Shown: positions 8,304 through 17,823 of the stretch, piece after piece | Layout of the letters: every line of letters starts with the position of its first letter | Position numbering within the stretch: position 1 is the stretch's first letter | From: Hyphomicrobiales bacterium | GTDB taxonomy: Bacteria; Pseudomonadota; Alphaproteobacteria; Rhizobiales; Beijerinckiaceae | DNA: 49,347 nt | Assembly: GCA_019247795.1 (NCBI GenBank) | Contig: JAFBAK010000268.1 | Span: 1 to 49,347, forward strand | Direction: 5' to 3' | The notes under the pieces: generated by a model | The model's input: only the letters and a program-made list of their open reading frames with translations | Told to the model about the DNA's origin: nothing | Databases searched by the model: none | Program-made: the position numbers and the translations under genes

Positions 8304-9275
8304 TCACGAGAGCGGCGGCACAGGAAGGACACCGGCCAACCGTTCGAGGTCGATATTGCCGCCGCACACCGCAAGGACAACATTATCGCTTCGCGCGAAG
8401 CCCAAATTCTTGCGCCGGCGAAACCCGGCGAGCGGGGCCGCTCCCGCGCCTTCGGCCAATAGTTTGCATCGCGACAGCAGAAAGCGGATCGCGTTCGCGA
8501 TCTCATCCTCGGTAACGAGGATCACCTCCTCGACTTCTTCGCGGATGATGGGCAGGCATGCCTTGCCCACGATCGGCGGCGCGAGCCCATCGGCGAGCGT
8601 CCTGCCGTTCACGACCTGCACTGGCTTCCCCGCGCGCAAAGCCTCGGTTGCGCAACGGGCGAGCTCGGGCTCGACGCCGAAAATCCGCGCCTTGCTCTTC
8701 GATGCGCGCAGCGCCATGGCAATCCCGCCCACAAGCCCGCCCCCTCCGATCCCGCAGAAGACCGCGGCAAGCTCCGGCACATCCTCCAGGATTTCGAGGC
8801 CGAGCGAAGCATGTCCTTCCATCAAGGTGACATCGTCGTATGAGGGCACGTAGATAAGGCCTCGCGCCGCGACCTCCTCCATGCATCTCGCATATGTCTC
8901 GGCAGCATTCTTGCCGTGAAGTATCACCTCCCCGCCATAACCCTTCGTCGCCGCGATCTTCGCGGGACTTGCCGCTTCCGGCATCGCGATCACCGCGCGA
9001 GTGCCGATGATCCGCGCCGCGTAGGCGAGGCCTTGCGCCGCGTTGCCGGCCGAGAAGGTGATGACGCCCTTGCGCAGCTCGTCCTGTTGCATCGTGAGGA
9101 GGCGATTGAGCATGCCGCGTGCCTTGAAGGAGCCGACCTTCTGGAAGAGCTCGGCCTTGATGAAGACGTTGCAGCCCATCTCATCGGAGAGGGTCGAGGA
9201 CCGAAAGAGCGGTGTTCGCGTCACATGCGCGCGGATACGTTCCCGGGCTGCCTGAAGGCGCGTCAAATCGTACAT
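8304..9275 (-). CDS. Threonine/serine dehydratase (PLP fold type II)
   Basis: 323 residues, no ACT domain. The PLP lysine is in KVGSFKARG, and the phosphate-binding glycine loop is CGIGGGGLVGG. Length and motifs match catabolic threonine ammonia-lyase or serine racemase-like proteins, which turn L-threonine to 2-oxobutyrate and ammonia or act on serine; sequence alone cannot separate these. I chose ATG 9273-9275 (MYDLTRLQ), which fits the family's usual start. A GTG at 9317 would add 14 residues without a ribosome-binding site. The gene follows the EamA transporter on the same strand after about 130 nt. Confidence 0.88.
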   Translation of the reverse strand: MYDLTRLQAARERIRAHVTRTPLFRSSTLSDEMGCNVFIKAELFQKVGSFKARGMLNRLLTMQQDELRKGVITFSAGNAAQGLAYAARIIGTRAVIAMPEAASPAKIAATKGYGGEVILHGKNAAETYARCMEEVAARGLIYVPSYDDVTLMEGHASLGLEILEDVPELAAVFCGIGGGGLVGGIAMALRASKSKARIFGVEPELARCATEALRAGKPVQVVNGRTLADGLAPPIVGKACLPIIREEVEEVILVTEDEIANAIRFLLSRCKLLAEGAGAAPLAGFRRRKNLGFARSDNVVLAVCGGNIDLERLAGVLPVPPLS

Positions 9276-9409
9276 TTGGCGTTCTCGTCCAATCCTGACC
9301 GTGAGTTGCCGGTTCACCGGCGATGAGAGAGCGCGGGTTCTCTCCCGCTCTCGTCGAAGCGGTTAAGTGCGCGCGCTTTCTCGGTCAAGCAGAGCGCGGT
9401 GCGCGACGA

Positions 9410-10300
9410 TCACACGGGGCGCGGCCGGTTCACGAGGATTATGCCGCCGAGAACGAGCACGACCGCGAGGACGAGCCCCGCATCCAGTGCGTCGCCAAGC
9501 AGGAAATGACCAGCGAGAACACCCATCAGCGGCGTCACGAAGGTGAATGCCGACATCTCGCCTGCATGATATTGCCGCAGGAGCCAATACCAGATCAGGT
9601 AGGTGACGCCGGCGACCCAGACCGTCTGGTACAACAAGCTCGCGGCCGGCACGAAGGAGAGTGTCCTCGGCAAGCTCTCGCCCATCACGAAGGTCGCGAG
9701 CGTGAGGAGCACCGCCGAAACCGCGAGCTGGTAGAGAAGGACCTTGGCGGCCGGGACCGAGTTCAGCCTCGTCGCCTTTACGGTCAAGGTGAGGGTCCCC
9801 CAAAATGCGCCCGCCGTAAGCGTGAGGAGATCGCCGATCACGGGCGACATGCCCTCTCGAGTGGAGACGCCGAGCGCGATTGCGACACCGATGAAGGAAA
9901 GCGCAAGGCCTAGCCATTGGCCGGCCCGCAGCCGCTCATGCGGCAAGACAAAGGCCGCGCCGAGCGCCACGAAGAACGGCGCCGTGTAAAGAAAGAGCGC
10001 CGCGTGGCTGGCGCTCGTCCATTGCAAGCCGACGAAGAGCGTCAGGAACTCGACAGCGAAAAGCACGCCGGCGGCGAGCCCCGGCCAGAAGGTGCCGTCT
10101 CGCTTGAAAACGCTCCGATCGCGCCACCAGCTCCATCCTCCGATGATGATCGTGCCGCCGATGGAACGGATGGCTGCCTGTGTGACCGGCGGCACTTCGA
10201 CAAGGGCGAGCTTCGCCAAGACCTGCTGCAAACCCCAGCTCGCGCAGCATAAAAACATCAACGAGAACGCGAGACGGTCAAGTGAACGGGCCTGGCGCAT
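9410..10300 (-). CDS. EamA/DMT-family transporter
   Basis: 296 residues built from two five-helix EamA repeats, about ten membrane helices in all. The first helix carries MFLCCASWGLQQVLAK and the second half LVWVAG/YLIWYWLLRQ-like stretches typical of drug/metabolite transporters. Members export amino acids, metabolites or drugs; no substrate can be assigned. The neighbouring threonine/serine dehydratase makes an amino-acid-related substrate possible, but this is only a guess from proximity. No strong ribosome-binding site precedes ATG 10298-10300. Confidence 0.88.
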   Translation of the reverse strand: MRQARSLDRLAFSLMFLCCASWGLQQVLAKLALVEVPPVTQAAIRSIGGTIIIGGWSWWRDRSVFKRDGTFWPGLAAGVLFAVEFLTLFVGLQWTSASHAALFLYTAPFFVALGAAFVLPHERLRAGQWLGLALSFIGVAIALGVSTREGMSPVIGDLLTLTAGAFWGTLTLTVKATRLNSVPAAKVLLYQLAVSAVLLTLATFVMGESLPRTLSFVPAASLLYQTVWVAGVTYLIWYWLLRQYHAGEMSAFTFVTPLMGVLAGHFLLGDALDAGLVLAVVLVLGGIILVNRPRPV

Positions 10301-10354
10301 GAGGCAAAGCGGGTGTGAGGTTCGGAGAGAAAGAGGAGACGATCGGTGGGCTTT

Positions 10355-11611
10355 TCAGCGATGGCGCATGACGAACAAGGCGATCATACCGAGTATGGTC
10401 AGGGCGCCGGCGGTAAAGGAGAGCCAAAGCGCGAAGCTGAGGCCGAGACGCTCGAACATAGCGGCGTAGGCGAGCGGGGCGAGTGCAAAAGCGACATTTT
10501 GAAATCCGGCAAGCAGACCTGTTGCACGCCCATAGCTGCGGGAGCCGAAAAGCGCGAGGGGGATCATCACCCGCGCCAGGCTCATCGAGCCGCTCGCCAC
10601 GCCATAAACGACCATGAAGACGGCCGGGGAGCTGCCCGCGAAACCGCTCAACGGGATCGCGAAGGAAAGCGCCAACAGCGTCGCGGCCACGATGCCGGTG
10701 AGCAAGGGCGAGTGCCGCGATCCCATGGCGAGGTCGATGAAGCGTGAGCTGACTTGCAGCACGCCCAGAAGGGAGGCGAGCGAGATCGCCTGTGGCCGCT
10801 CGGCGCCGAGATGGCGCAGGAGATCGACGATGTGGACGGAAAGTCCCCAGGAAATGAATCCGCTGAAGCACATGCAAGGGATGAGGATGAAAAGCGCGAG
10901 TTTCTGAAGGGATGGCGAAATTCCCTCCTGTGTCGGACGCGGCGGGAGAGATCCTGGGGAAGGAGAAACCCTCGCTCTCAACAGCCAGGAATGGAAAGGC
11001 GCACTGACGACAAGATGCAGCCCCGCCAGCATGAAACAGGTCGCGCGCCATCCGAAGGAGCTGTCCAGAAAGCTCAAGACCGGCCACGCAACCGAAGATG
11101 CAACACCTGTGAACAGCATCAGGACGGTCATGGCGCGGCGCGCGCCTGCGCCGGCAAGCTGCGCGACCGCCACGAACGCCGAATTCGTGAGCAGCATCGA
11201 GCTTGCCACCCCCATGACCACCCAGGCGGCAATATAGCTCGTCAAATCGAAGGAGAGGCCGACGAGCGTGAGCGCGAGCGCCATGACGAGCGAGCCCACC
11301 GTCATGATGACGCGCGCGCCCCCGCGATCGAGCCTGCGGCCGAGCCAAGGGGCGAGCGAGGCGCTGACGAGGAGCATCACCGTGACGCCGCCATACACCA
11401 TCTCTTCCGAAAGGCCGGTATCGCGCGAGATGTCGCCCGCGAGAATTGTCGGGAGGTAGAAGCTCGTTCCCCAACCGACGATTTGTCCCGCGCCGAGCCC
11501 TCCGATCAATCGCGCGAGCGGCAGATGCGCGGCGAAGCCGTGGGTTCTTGCAATTGACATTGCTGGGGTCTGAAGAGGGTCCTGGATCAGCGGCTTCTCG
11601 GGTGATGGCAT
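10355..11611 (-). CDS. Major facilitator superfamily transporter
   Basis: 418 residues with about twelve membrane helices in two six-helix halves. The loop between helices 2 and 3 has APWLGRRLDRGGARVIM, the MFS motif A region. It contains GWGTSFYLPTILAGDISRDTG, common in alphaproteobacterial MFS permeases of unknown substrate. The frame opens at a TTG (11644). The ATG at 11609-11611 and another at 11560 are alternatives, and none has a clear ribosome-binding site. It lies between thiL and the EamA gene on the same strand but is separated from thiL by about 260 nt, so it is probably a separate unit. Confidence 0.85.
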   Translation of the reverse strand: MPSPEKPLIQDPLQTPAMSIARTHGFAAHLPLARLIGGLGAGQIVGWGTSFYLPTILAGDISRDTGLSEEMVYGGVTVMLLVSASLAPWLGRRLDRGGARVIMTVGSLVMALALTLVGLSFDLTSYIAAWVVMGVASSMLLTNSAFVAVAQLAGAGARRAMTVLMLFTGVASSVAWPVLSFLDSSFGWRATCFMLAGLHLVVSAPFHSWLLRARVSPSPGSLPPRPTQEGISPSLQKLALFILIPCMCFSGFISWGLSVHIVDLLRHLGAERPQAISLASLLGVLQVSSRFIDLAMGSRHSPLLTGIVAATLLALSFAIPLSGFAGSSPAVFMVVYGVASGSMSLARVMIPLALFGSRSYGRATGLLAGFQNVAFALAPLAYAAMFERLGLSFALWLSFTAGALTILGMIALFVMRHR

Positions 11612-11808
11612 CTCGGGATGTCGCGTTCTGACGCTCTTTCGCAATCTGCAAGGAATCCAGGTGAACGCAACGCAAGAGCAAAGATCTCTCCTCGCCGAGA
11701 TTCGAGAAGTAAAGCTGCGTCGCCCGACCGAAACGCCACGCCGATCCGTCGCGGTCCTTAAGGTCTACAGGAGAAAAAACGCCTGCGCCATGTGTCGACC
11801 CCGGCGGC

Positions 11809-11838
11809 TGCGCAAGGCAGAGCCCCGGTCCTTGCGCA
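11809..11838. repeat. Inverted repeat between thiL and the MFS gene
   Basis: TGCGCAAGG (11809-11817) and its exact complement CCTTGCGCA (11830-11838) with a 12-nt loop. It lies in the gap upstream of the MFS gene and downstream of thiL. It could be an operator, or part of the thiL 3' end; no T-run follows. Confidence 0.5.
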
Positions 11839-11854
11839 TCTCGATGCGGCGCGC

Positions 11855-11872
11855 CGCGCCCTTTCGGGCGCG
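11855..11872 (-). terminator. Tetraloop hairpin at the end of the rib/thiL operon
   Basis: Immediately after the thiL stop codon the minus strand reads CGCGCCC GAAA GGGCGCG, a 7-bp GC stem closed by a GNRA tetraloop. There is no U-tract, so it may act as an mRNA 3'-end stabiliser or a Rho-assisted terminator. Confidence 0.5.
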
Positions 11873-12871
11873 TCAAAGATGCGAAAAACCGCTTTGCTCC
11901 AAGGCAAGCTCACGGCCGGATGCCATGACGCTCACACGTCCCGCTTCGCCCGACAGCGTTTCGCCGATCAAGGTCGCGGCAACCCCCTTCGCCTCGCATT
12001 CCGCGCTGAAGCTGCCCCACGAATCGCGAGGGAGCGTGACGAGAAGCTCATAATCGTCGCCTCCCGCAAGGATGGTGCCGAGGAGCGCCTGATCGGTGCC
12101 GAGCGCTTTTCTGGCCGCCGGCGACAAGGGCACGCCATCGGCGTCGAGCCGCGCCGAAAGGCCAGAGGCGCGGCACAATCTCTCGAGATCGAGAACAAGC
12201 CCATCGGAGATATCCATCGCGGCGCGCGCGTGGCGAGCGATAGTTGCGGCAAGCACATTGCGGGGTTGAGGCAACATATAGCGCGAGGCGAGATGCTCGT
12301 GCTCGTCGGCAGAGAGCCCCCAAAGGGCGGCACGCTCCGGCTCGAGCCTTTGAAAGAGGCCGAGAGCCGCGTCTCCGATCGTGCCGGTCACAGCAATGAG
12401 ATCGCCCGCACGCGCATCTAGTCGCGTCGGCATTCGGCCCCGCCGAGCCGCGCCGATGATTATGATCGACGCGCTGAAAGGGCCGGTGGTGCGGGTCGTG
12501 TCGCCGCCGAGCAAGGGACAGGCGAAGCTTTTCGAATCCTCCGCCAGGCCCTCAAAAAAATGCGCAAGCCACGCCTGGTCGGGGTTGCGCGGCAAGGCGA
12601 GCGTGAGCAGAAAGCCGAGCGGCTTTGCGCCCTTTCCGGCGAGGTCGGAAAGGTTCATGCGCAAGGCCTTGCGAGCGACAAGATCGGGCGGATCGTCGGG
12701 AAAGCTGTGCACTCCCATCACGATCGCATCCGTCTTCAGCACGAGGTCATGCCCTCGTGGCGGCACGAGAAGGGCCGCATCGTCCTCGAGATTGAAGGCG
12801 CCCTCCCCGGCCAGCGGCCTGATCAGCCGCGCGACGAAATCATCCTCGGCCGAGGGCGGCCGCTTGCTCAT
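11873..12871 (-). CDS. thiL: Thiamine-monophosphate kinase
   Basis: 332 residues. ThiL phosphorylates thiamine monophosphate to the active cofactor thiamine diphosphate using ATP. Sequence support: an N-terminal FNLEDDAALL motif (Mg/ATP-binding acidic cluster), VARKALRMNLSDLAGKGAKP, the central LLGGDTTRT, and AMDISDGLVLDLERL and LAGGDDYELLVTLP in the C-terminal half. These are the conserved motifs of the AIR-synthase-fold ThiL family, and the length is normal. The start ATG 12869-12871 is 9 nt after the nusB stop. It is the last gene of the glyA-nrdR-rib-nusB operon, an order common in alphaproteobacteria. Confidence 0.96.
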   Translation of the reverse strand: MSKRPPSAEDDFVARLIRPLAGEGAFNLEDDAALLVPPRGHDLVLKTDAIVMGVHSFPDDPPDLVARKALRMNLSDLAGKGAKPLGFLLTLALPRNPDQAWLAHFFEGLAEDSKSFACPLLGGDTTRTTGPFSASIIIIGAARRGRMPTRLDARAGDLIAVTGTIGDAALGLFQRLEPERAALWGLSADEHEHLASRYMLPQPRNVLAATIARHARAAMDISDGLVLDLERLCRASGLSARLDADGVPLSPAARKALGTDQALLGTILAGGDDYELLVTLPRDSWGSFSAECEAKGVAATLIGETLSGEAGRVSVMASGRELALEQSGFSHL

Positions 12872-12880
12872 CGAAACGCC

Positions 12881-13357
12881 TCACCGCGCATGCGCCTTCG
12901 GCTTCATTTCGTCCGCACGCAGGCGCCGCGCCACCGCGTCGAGGGTGCCGTTGATGAATTTGGTTTCCGCATCATCGTGAAAGCTCGTGGCCACGTCGAG
13001 ATAGGCGGCAATCGTCGAGGGGACCGCGACGTCTCGCCGATGCGACAATTCATAAGCGCCAGCGCGAAGAATGGCTCGCGATACGGCCTCGAGGCGCGCC
13101 AACCGCCAATTTTCCGCGAGCGTCTCGTCAAGCGTGCGGTCGATCACCTTTTGCTCGCGCAACACGCCGGAGACAAGATCGCGGAAGAAGCCGCGATCGA
13201 CCGTGCCCGCATCCACGCCCTCGACCTCCCGCTCCATCCAGTGGCTCTCGAATTCCCCCATCGTCTCGAGAATGCCCTTGCCAGCGACATCCATTTGATA
13301 GAGCGCCTGCACGGCAGCAAGCCGCGCCGCGAGCCTCGTCGCCCCACCCTTGCTCAT
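12881..13357 (-). CDS. nusB: Transcription antitermination factor NusB
   Basis: 158 residues, all-helical. The N-terminal helix reads [16 protein letters not shown] and the C-terminal part has [11 protein letters not shown] and [32 protein letters not shown], the classic NusB signature. NusB binds boxA RNA with NusE (S10) in rRNA antitermination complexes. The start ATG 13355-13357 overlaps the ribH stop as ATGA. The C-terminus is slightly extended and basic ([12 protein letters not shown]), as in other Rhizobiales. Confidence 0.96.
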   Translation of the reverse strand: MSKGGATRLAARLAAVQALYQMDVAGKGILETMGEFESHWMEREVEGVDAGTVDRGFFRDLVSGVLREQKVIDRTLDETLAENWRLARLEAVSRAILRAGAYELSHRRDVAVPSTIAAYLDVATSFHDDAETKFINGTLDAVARRLRADEMKPKAHAR

Positions 13358-13854
13358 CGCGCGTTCCTCGCTGGAGCAGCGCGCTTGATCGCGAGGACCG
13401 CAAGCGCGGCCTCGGCCGCGCCGCCACCCTTGTCGAGCCGCCCCGCATCGGCGCGTTCCAGGGCTTGGTCCTCGGTGTCGACGGTGAGAATGCCATTGCC
13501 CAGCGGCAAGCCGCGCGCGACGGAGATCTGCATGAGCGCATGCGCGCTCTCGCCCGCTACGATATCGTAATGGCTCGTCTCGCCGCGAATAACACAGCCG
13601 AGCGCGACGGCGGCCTCGTAGGGCTCGCCGCGGTCTCGCGCGGCATCGAGCGCGATGACCAGAGCCGCGGGGATTTCGAGCGCGCCTGGTACGGTGAGCA
13701 CATCGCAATGCACGCCCGATCTTGCGAAGGTGGCAAGCGCGCCCTTCAAGAGCCCGTCGGCGATATGAGGATAAAAGCGGGCCTCGACGATGAGGCAGCG
13801 CGCCCCCTCGAGGCGGGAACCCTTTTGAATCCCAGGGCGGGGTTCTCGCTTCAT
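13354..13854 (-). CDS. ribH: 6,7-dimethyl-8-ribityllumazine synthase
   Basis: 166 residues. RibH condenses 5-amino-6-ribitylamino-uracil with 3,4-dihydroxy-2-butanone 4-phosphate. Motifs: [11 protein letters not shown] (substrate-binding), [21 protein letters not shown] (active-site loop including the catalytic His) and [21 protein letters not shown]. The length is typical of a type I lumazine synthase. It lies 44 nt downstream of ribE and is coupled to nusB by an ATGA overlap. Confidence 0.97.
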   Translation of the reverse strand: MKREPRPGIQKGSRLEGARCLIVEARFYPHIADGLLKGALATFARSGVHCDVLTVPGALEIPAALVIALDAARDRGEPYEAAVALGCVIRGETSHYDIVAGESAHALMQISVARGLPLGNGILTVDTEDQALERADAGRLDKGGGAAEAALAVLAIKRAAPARNAR

Positions 13855-13898
13855 CGGATCACCGGTGGTCGTTCGACCGTGTTTGAGTGGCGGATTTA

Positions 13899-14534
13899 CT
13901 ATCGCCCGCCCCTCGCCTCGGCAAGCCTTGCCGCGTAACGGGCCATCAGGTCGACCTCGAGATTCAAGCGATCGTTCGCCTTGCGCTCCGCGAATGTCGT
14001 GGCCTTGAGACTGTGCGGGATGAGGAGCACGGAAAGCGTGTTTTTCTCGATCCCATTCACCGTGAGCGAAACACCATCGAGTGCGACCGAACCTTTGCGC
14101 GCGATGAACGGAGCGGTCTCGGCGGGCACCTCGACGAAAAAACGAGCCGTCGCTCCGAAAGGGTCGTCGGTCGGTGTGATGTCTTCACGCGCCGCGATCC
14201 GCGCCGTCGCGTCGACATGGCCTGTGACGAGATGTCCGCCGAGCTCATCACCGATCTTGAGCGAGCGCTCGAGATTCACTCTCGTGCCGGTCGCCCATTC
14301 GCCGAGCGTCGTCAAGGCGAGCGTCTCTGCCGCTGCCTCGACTTCGAACCAGGAGCCACCCGGCCGCTCACCCTTCGCCACGACCGTGAGGCAAGGACCT
14401 GAACAGGCGATCGAAGCACCAAGAGCGATGCTCTCGGGCGCGTAGTGTGAATGGAGGCGAATGCGCTTGAGCGTGCCTTGGTTTGCGCTGATCGCGGCGA
14501 CCTCGCCGATATCCGTCACGATGCCGGTGAACAT
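13899..14534 (-). CDS. ribE: Riboflavin synthase, alpha subunit
   Basis: 211 residues with two lumazine-binding repeats. It starts with the canonical [12 protein letters not shown]; the first repeat contains [14 protein letters not shown], the second [14 protein letters not shown]. The enzyme dismutates two 6,7-dimethyl-8-ribityllumazine molecules to riboflavin. I chose ATG 14532-14534 because MFTGI is the invariant family start. The longer open frame upstream is the shadow of ribD, with which it overlaps by 19 nt. I see no FMN riboswitch upstream. Confidence 0.97.
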   Translation of the reverse strand: MFTGIVTDIGEVAAISANQGTLKRIRLHSHYAPESIALGASIACSGPCLTVVAKGERPGGSWFEVEAAAETLALTTLGEWATGTRVNLERSLKIGDELGGHLVTGHVDATARIAAREDITPTDDPFGATARFFVEVPAETAPFIARKGSVALDGVSLTVNGIEKNTLSVLLIPHSLKATTFAERKANDRLNLEVDLMARYAARLAEARGGR

Positions 14535-15691
14535 GGTCGCGCTCTCACATAGCGATTGAAGCGATCTTCGCCGAAGTCCAGCGTCTCGCTTGCGGGGACG
14601 AAATGTCGCAAGATCGCGTCGCTGAGCGTGGGGCCGAGCGCCACAAGCCCGGGTCGGCCCAAGCTTCGCGAACCCGTGATTGCAACGAACTCGTCGATCA
14701 AATCCGCTTTGGCGAGCTCTTCGGCAAGTGCGGGGCCGCCCTCGCACAAAACCCTCGTCAATCCGCGTGCCCCGAGCGCTCGCAATGCGTGACCGACATC
14801 GACGCGCCCAAACTCGTTCGCGCCAAGCCGAATGACGGTTACGCCGGCGGCCTCGAGGCGAGCTCGCGCGTCGTGCGGAGCGTCCTCACGGGTGATCACC
14901 CAAGTCGGGGTCACACCCGCGGAAGCGCCGAGCGCCGCGCTTTGCGGGATGCGCAATCGGCTGTCGAACACCACGCGAACCGGACTTCGGGATTCGAGTC
15001 CCGGCAGGCGACAAGTCAATAGCGGATCGTCAGCGAGCACGGTGCCGATGCCGACCATGATGGCGTCCGAGCGCGCCCGCATCAGATGCGTCTGCGCATC
15101 GGCAATCGCGCCGGTGATGCGAAGCGGCGCCTTGTCCGCGCAAGCCGCAAAGCCATCCGCCGTCATGGCCAGCTTGAGCGTGACATGCGGCCTGCCTTGC
15201 GTCACCCGCAGGATGTGACCCCCATGAAGAGTGCGGCATTGAGCTTCGAGGACGCCAGACACGACCTCGACGCCCGCCTGACGAAGCTTGACGAGGCCCT
15301 TGCCGCCGACGCGCGGATCAGGATCCTCGATGCCGCAAACGACGCGCGCAACACCAGCGGCGATCAGGGCCTCCGCGCAGGGCGGCGTGCGCCCGTGATG
15401 CGCGCAAGGCTCGAGCGTCACGAACAGGCTCGCGCCACGTGCCCTCGCGCCTGCCGCTTCGAGCGCGAGCGTTTCCGCATGAGGACGCCCGCCCGGCGCC
15501 GTCACGGCGCGCGCCAAGATGATGGGCGAAGTCCCGCTCTCGTCCACGAGAATGGTGCCGACCGATGGGTTGGGCGCCGTCAGGCCGAAATGGCGGGCCC
15601 CAAGGGAAAGTGCCTGGCGCATGAAGGCGCGATCCGTCGCGCGCTCCCGCTCGTGAGAGCGAGGCGCAACAGGGCGACTAGTTGCGGTCAC
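14516..15691 (-). CDS. ribD: Bifunctional pyrimidine deaminase/reductase RibD
   Basis: 391 residues. The N-terminal deaminase (about residues 20-165) has the zinc motifs PHAETLAL and [14 protein letters not shown]. The C-terminal reductase (about 170-380) contains [33 protein letters not shown] and [13 protein letters not shown]. RibD performs the second and third steps of riboflavin synthesis. The start is GTG 15689-15691, overlapping the nrdR stop within ATGTGA. An ATG at 15622 lies inside the conserved N-terminus (FMRQALSLG), so it is less likely. Confidence 0.96.
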   Translation of the reverse strand: MTATSRPVAPRSHERERATDRAFMRQALSLGARHFGLTAPNPSVGTILVDESGTSPIILARAVTAPGGRPHAETLALEAAGARARGASLFVTLEPCAHHGRTPPCAEALIAAGVARVVCGIEDPDPRVGGKGLVKLRQAGVEVVSGVLEAQCRTLHGGHILRVTQGRPHVTLKLAMTADGFAACADKAPLRITGAIADAQTHLMRARSDAIMVGIGTVLADDPLLTCRLPGLESRSPVRVVFDSRLRIPQSAALGASAGVTPTWVITREDAPHDARARLEAAGVTVIRLGANEFGRVDVGHALRALGARGLTRVLCEGGPALAEELAKADLIDEFVAITGSRSLGRPGLVALGPTLSDAILRHFVPASETLDFGEDRFNRYVRARPCSPAS

Positions 15692-16173
15692 ATTTCCCTC
15701 TCGGCTCCTGAGGAGGGGCCGGCTTCCGCAGCGAGCTCGTCGATGAGCTCCTCGAAATCGCGCGTCTCTCGAAAATTGCGATAGACCGAGGCGAAGCGCA
15801 CATAAGCGACGCTGTCGAGGGCCTTCAATCCGTTCATCACCAACTCGCCGATCGTCTCGCTGGTGACCTCGCTTTCGCCCGAGCTCTCGAGCTGGCGCAC
15901 GATGCCATTGACCATGCGTTCGATGGCCTCGCTCTCGACGGGCCGCTTGCGCAAGGCGATCTCGAGCGAGCGCATGAGCTTGTCACGATCGAAAGGTTCG
16001 TGCGCGCCGTTGTGCTTCACGACCATGAGCTCGCGCAGCTGGACGCGCTCGAAAGTGGTGAAGCGCCCACCACAGGCCGGACAGACGCGCCGGCGCCTGA
16101 TCGCGGCGCTGTCGTCGGAGGGCCGCGAATCCTTGACCTGCGTATCGAGGCCCCCGCAATAAGGACAGCGCAT
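15688..16173 (-). CDS. nrdR: Transcriptional repressor NrdR
   Basis: 161 residues. The N-terminal zinc ribbon begins MRCPYCGG and closes with [14 protein letters not shown]. The ATP-cone domain follows ([29 protein letters not shown]). NrdR binds NrdR boxes and represses ribonucleotide reductase genes in response to ATP/dATP. The start ATG 16171-16173 is fixed by the invariant MRCPYC start. It lies 123 nt after glyA and overlaps ribD by 4 nt. The C-terminal tail is acidic. The glyA-nrdR-ribD order is widespread in alphaproteobacteria. Confidence 0.96.
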   Translation of the reverse strand: MRCPYCGGLDTQVKDSRPSDDSAAIRRRRVCPACGGRFTTFERVQLRELMVVKHNGAHEPFDRDKLMRSLEIALRKRPVESEAIERMVNGIVRQLESSGESEVTSETIGELVMNGLKALDSVAYVRFASVYRNFRETRDFEELIDELAAEAGPSSGAEREM

Positions 16174-16296
16174 GAAGCTTCGCTGCTCCCGCTCTAGGCT
16201 CTGGCCGCGGAAAACCAACCCGCGTTTTGGTGAAAACGGTCGATCAGATCAACACCCAGCCAAGCGCGGCGTCCTCGGTTGGGCAACCGGGTCCCA

Positions 16297-17604
16297 CTAA
16301 ACATAAATGGGAAAGCGGCGCGTGAGCGCGGCGACACGCTTCTTCACGGAGGCCTCGACGGCGCCATTCGCCTCCTCCGCGTTCTGGCGCAAGCCGTCGA
16401 GAACGTCTGCGATCATCGTGCCGATTTCCGCGAATTCCGTAGGCCCGAACCCGCGCGAGGTGCCCGCCGGTGAGCCCAGCCTGATTCCGGACGTGACCGT
16501 CGGCTTTTGCGGATCGAAGGGCACCCCATTCTTATTGCAAGTGATATGGGCGCGCGACAAAGAAGCTTCCGCCGCCTTGCCCGTGAGTGACTGGCTGCGC
16601 AAGTCGACGAGCAAGAGATGGTTATCGGTGCCGCCTGTCACCAGCTTATAACCTCTCGATTTGAGCGTTTCTCCAAGCAGTTTGGCGTTTTCGACGACGG
16701 CTTGCGCGTAAAGTTTGAATTCCGGCTGGAGCGCTTCGAGAAAGGCCGTCGCCTTGGCGGCGATCACATGCATCAGCGGGCCGCCTTGCAGGCCAGGAAA
16801 GATCGCCGAATTCACCTTCTTGGCGATTTCTTCGTCATTCGTCAGGATCATCCCACCTCGCGGGCCGCGCAAGGTCTTGTGGGTCGTCGTAGTCACGACA
16901 TGGGCATGAGGGAACGGGTTTGGATGCGCGCCCCCCGCGACGAGGCCGGCAAAATGGGCCATGTCGACCATGAAAAACGCTCCGACCGCGTCGGCGATGG
17001 CACGGAATCGCGCAAAATCGAAATGACGGGCGTAGGCCGATCCGCCGGCGATGATGAGCCTTGGCTTGTTTTCCCGGGCGAGACGCTCCAACGCTTCCAT
17101 ATCGATGCGGTTATCGTCGGCGCGCACGCCATAGCTCACGACGTTGAACCAGCGCCCCGACATGTTGACGGGCGAACCGTGCGTGAGATGGCCACCGGCG
17201 TTGAGATCGAGCCCCATGAAAGTCTCGCCCGGTTTCATGAGCGCGAGGAAGACCCCTTGATTGGCCTGGCTGCCCGAGTTCGGTTGCACATTGGCGAAGC
17301 CGCAGCCGAATAATTCGCGTGCCCGCTCGATTGCGAGGTTTTCCGCAATGTCCACGAATTGGCACCCGCCGTAATAGCGCCGGCCCGGATAACCTTCCGC
17401 GTATTTGTTGGTCATCACCGAGCCTTGCGCCTCGAGCACGGCTCGCGACACGATATTCTCGGACGCGATGAGCTCGATCTCGTCGCGCTGGCGCTGAAGC
17501 TCGAGATCGATCGCGCCGGCAATCGCCGGATCGATCGTCCCGAGCGGAGCGGTGAAGAAACTGTTCGAACGTTGGACGGCAAACTCCTTGCGCTGCGCGG
17601 TCAT
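16297..17604 (-). CDS. glyA: Serine hydroxymethyltransferase
   Basis: 435 residues, normal for the family. It interconverts serine and glycine with tetrahydrofolate. Motifs: [18 protein letters not shown] at the N-terminus, [18 protein letters not shown], and the PLP lysine in [17 protein letters not shown] chose ATG 17602-17604 ([11 protein letters not shown]). The frame stays open for a further 490 nt, but that part antisenses the ppiD-like gene and has no homology I recognise. It is the first gene of the seven-gene operon to thiL. Its leader of at least 120 nt contains two inverted repeats. Confidence 0.97.
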   Translation of the reverse strand: MTAQRKEFAVQRSNSFFTAPLGTIDPAIAGAIDLELQRQRDEIELIASENIVSRAVLEAQGSVMTNKYAEGYPGRRYYGGCQFVDIAENLAIERARELFGCGFANVQPNSGSQANQGVFLALMKPGETFMGLDLNAGGHLTHGSPVNMSGRWFNVVSYGVRADDNRIDMEALERLARENKPRLIIAGGSAYARHFDFARFRAIADAVGAFFMVDMAHFAGLVAGGAHPNPFPHAHVVTTTTHKTLRGPRGGMILTNDEEIAKKVNSAIFPGLQGGPLMHVIAAKATAFLEALQPEFKLYAQAVVENAKLLGETLKSRGYKLVTGGTDNHLLLVDLRSQSLTGKAAEASLSRAHITCNKNGVPFDPQKPTVTSGIRLGSPAGTSRGFGPTEFAEIGTMIADVLDGLRQNAEEANGAVEASVKKRVAALTRRFPIYV

Positions 17605-17664
17605 GTCCGGTCTCGTCCCGCTTTCTTGAAATGGAGAGCCCCGATACCATGTGAGCGTCTCGCG

Positions 17665-17716
17665 GCCAAGCAAGGCTTGCCTTGGCGTCTTAAGCCGGAC
17701 GGGTGACCTCGCCCGT
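17665..17716 (-). promoter_or_regulatory. Structured 5' leader upstream of glyA
   Basis: Two inverted repeats lie in the leader: GCCAAG/CTTGGC (17665-17670 with 17681-17686, 10-nt loop) and ACGGG/CCCGT (17699-17703 with 17712-17716, 8-nt loop). They precede the glyA start by 60-110 nt. I do not recognise a known riboswitch fold. Confidence 0.3.
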
Positions 17717-17823
17717 TGCTCGTCTGTGGCGGCGCCCCTATAGAGGCCCACGGTGCGCGAGACCCCGCGAGCCGAAGGCGGGGCGTTCGGTCGAAAACGC
17801 AATCGGCATTTGAGGCAGGAACG

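Noticed and set aside
13855-16296. FMN riboswitch for the rib genes
   Set aside because: nrdR, ribD and ribE overlap, leaving no room, and no FMN-element-like conserved blocks are seen in the glyA-nrdR or ribE-ribH gaps.
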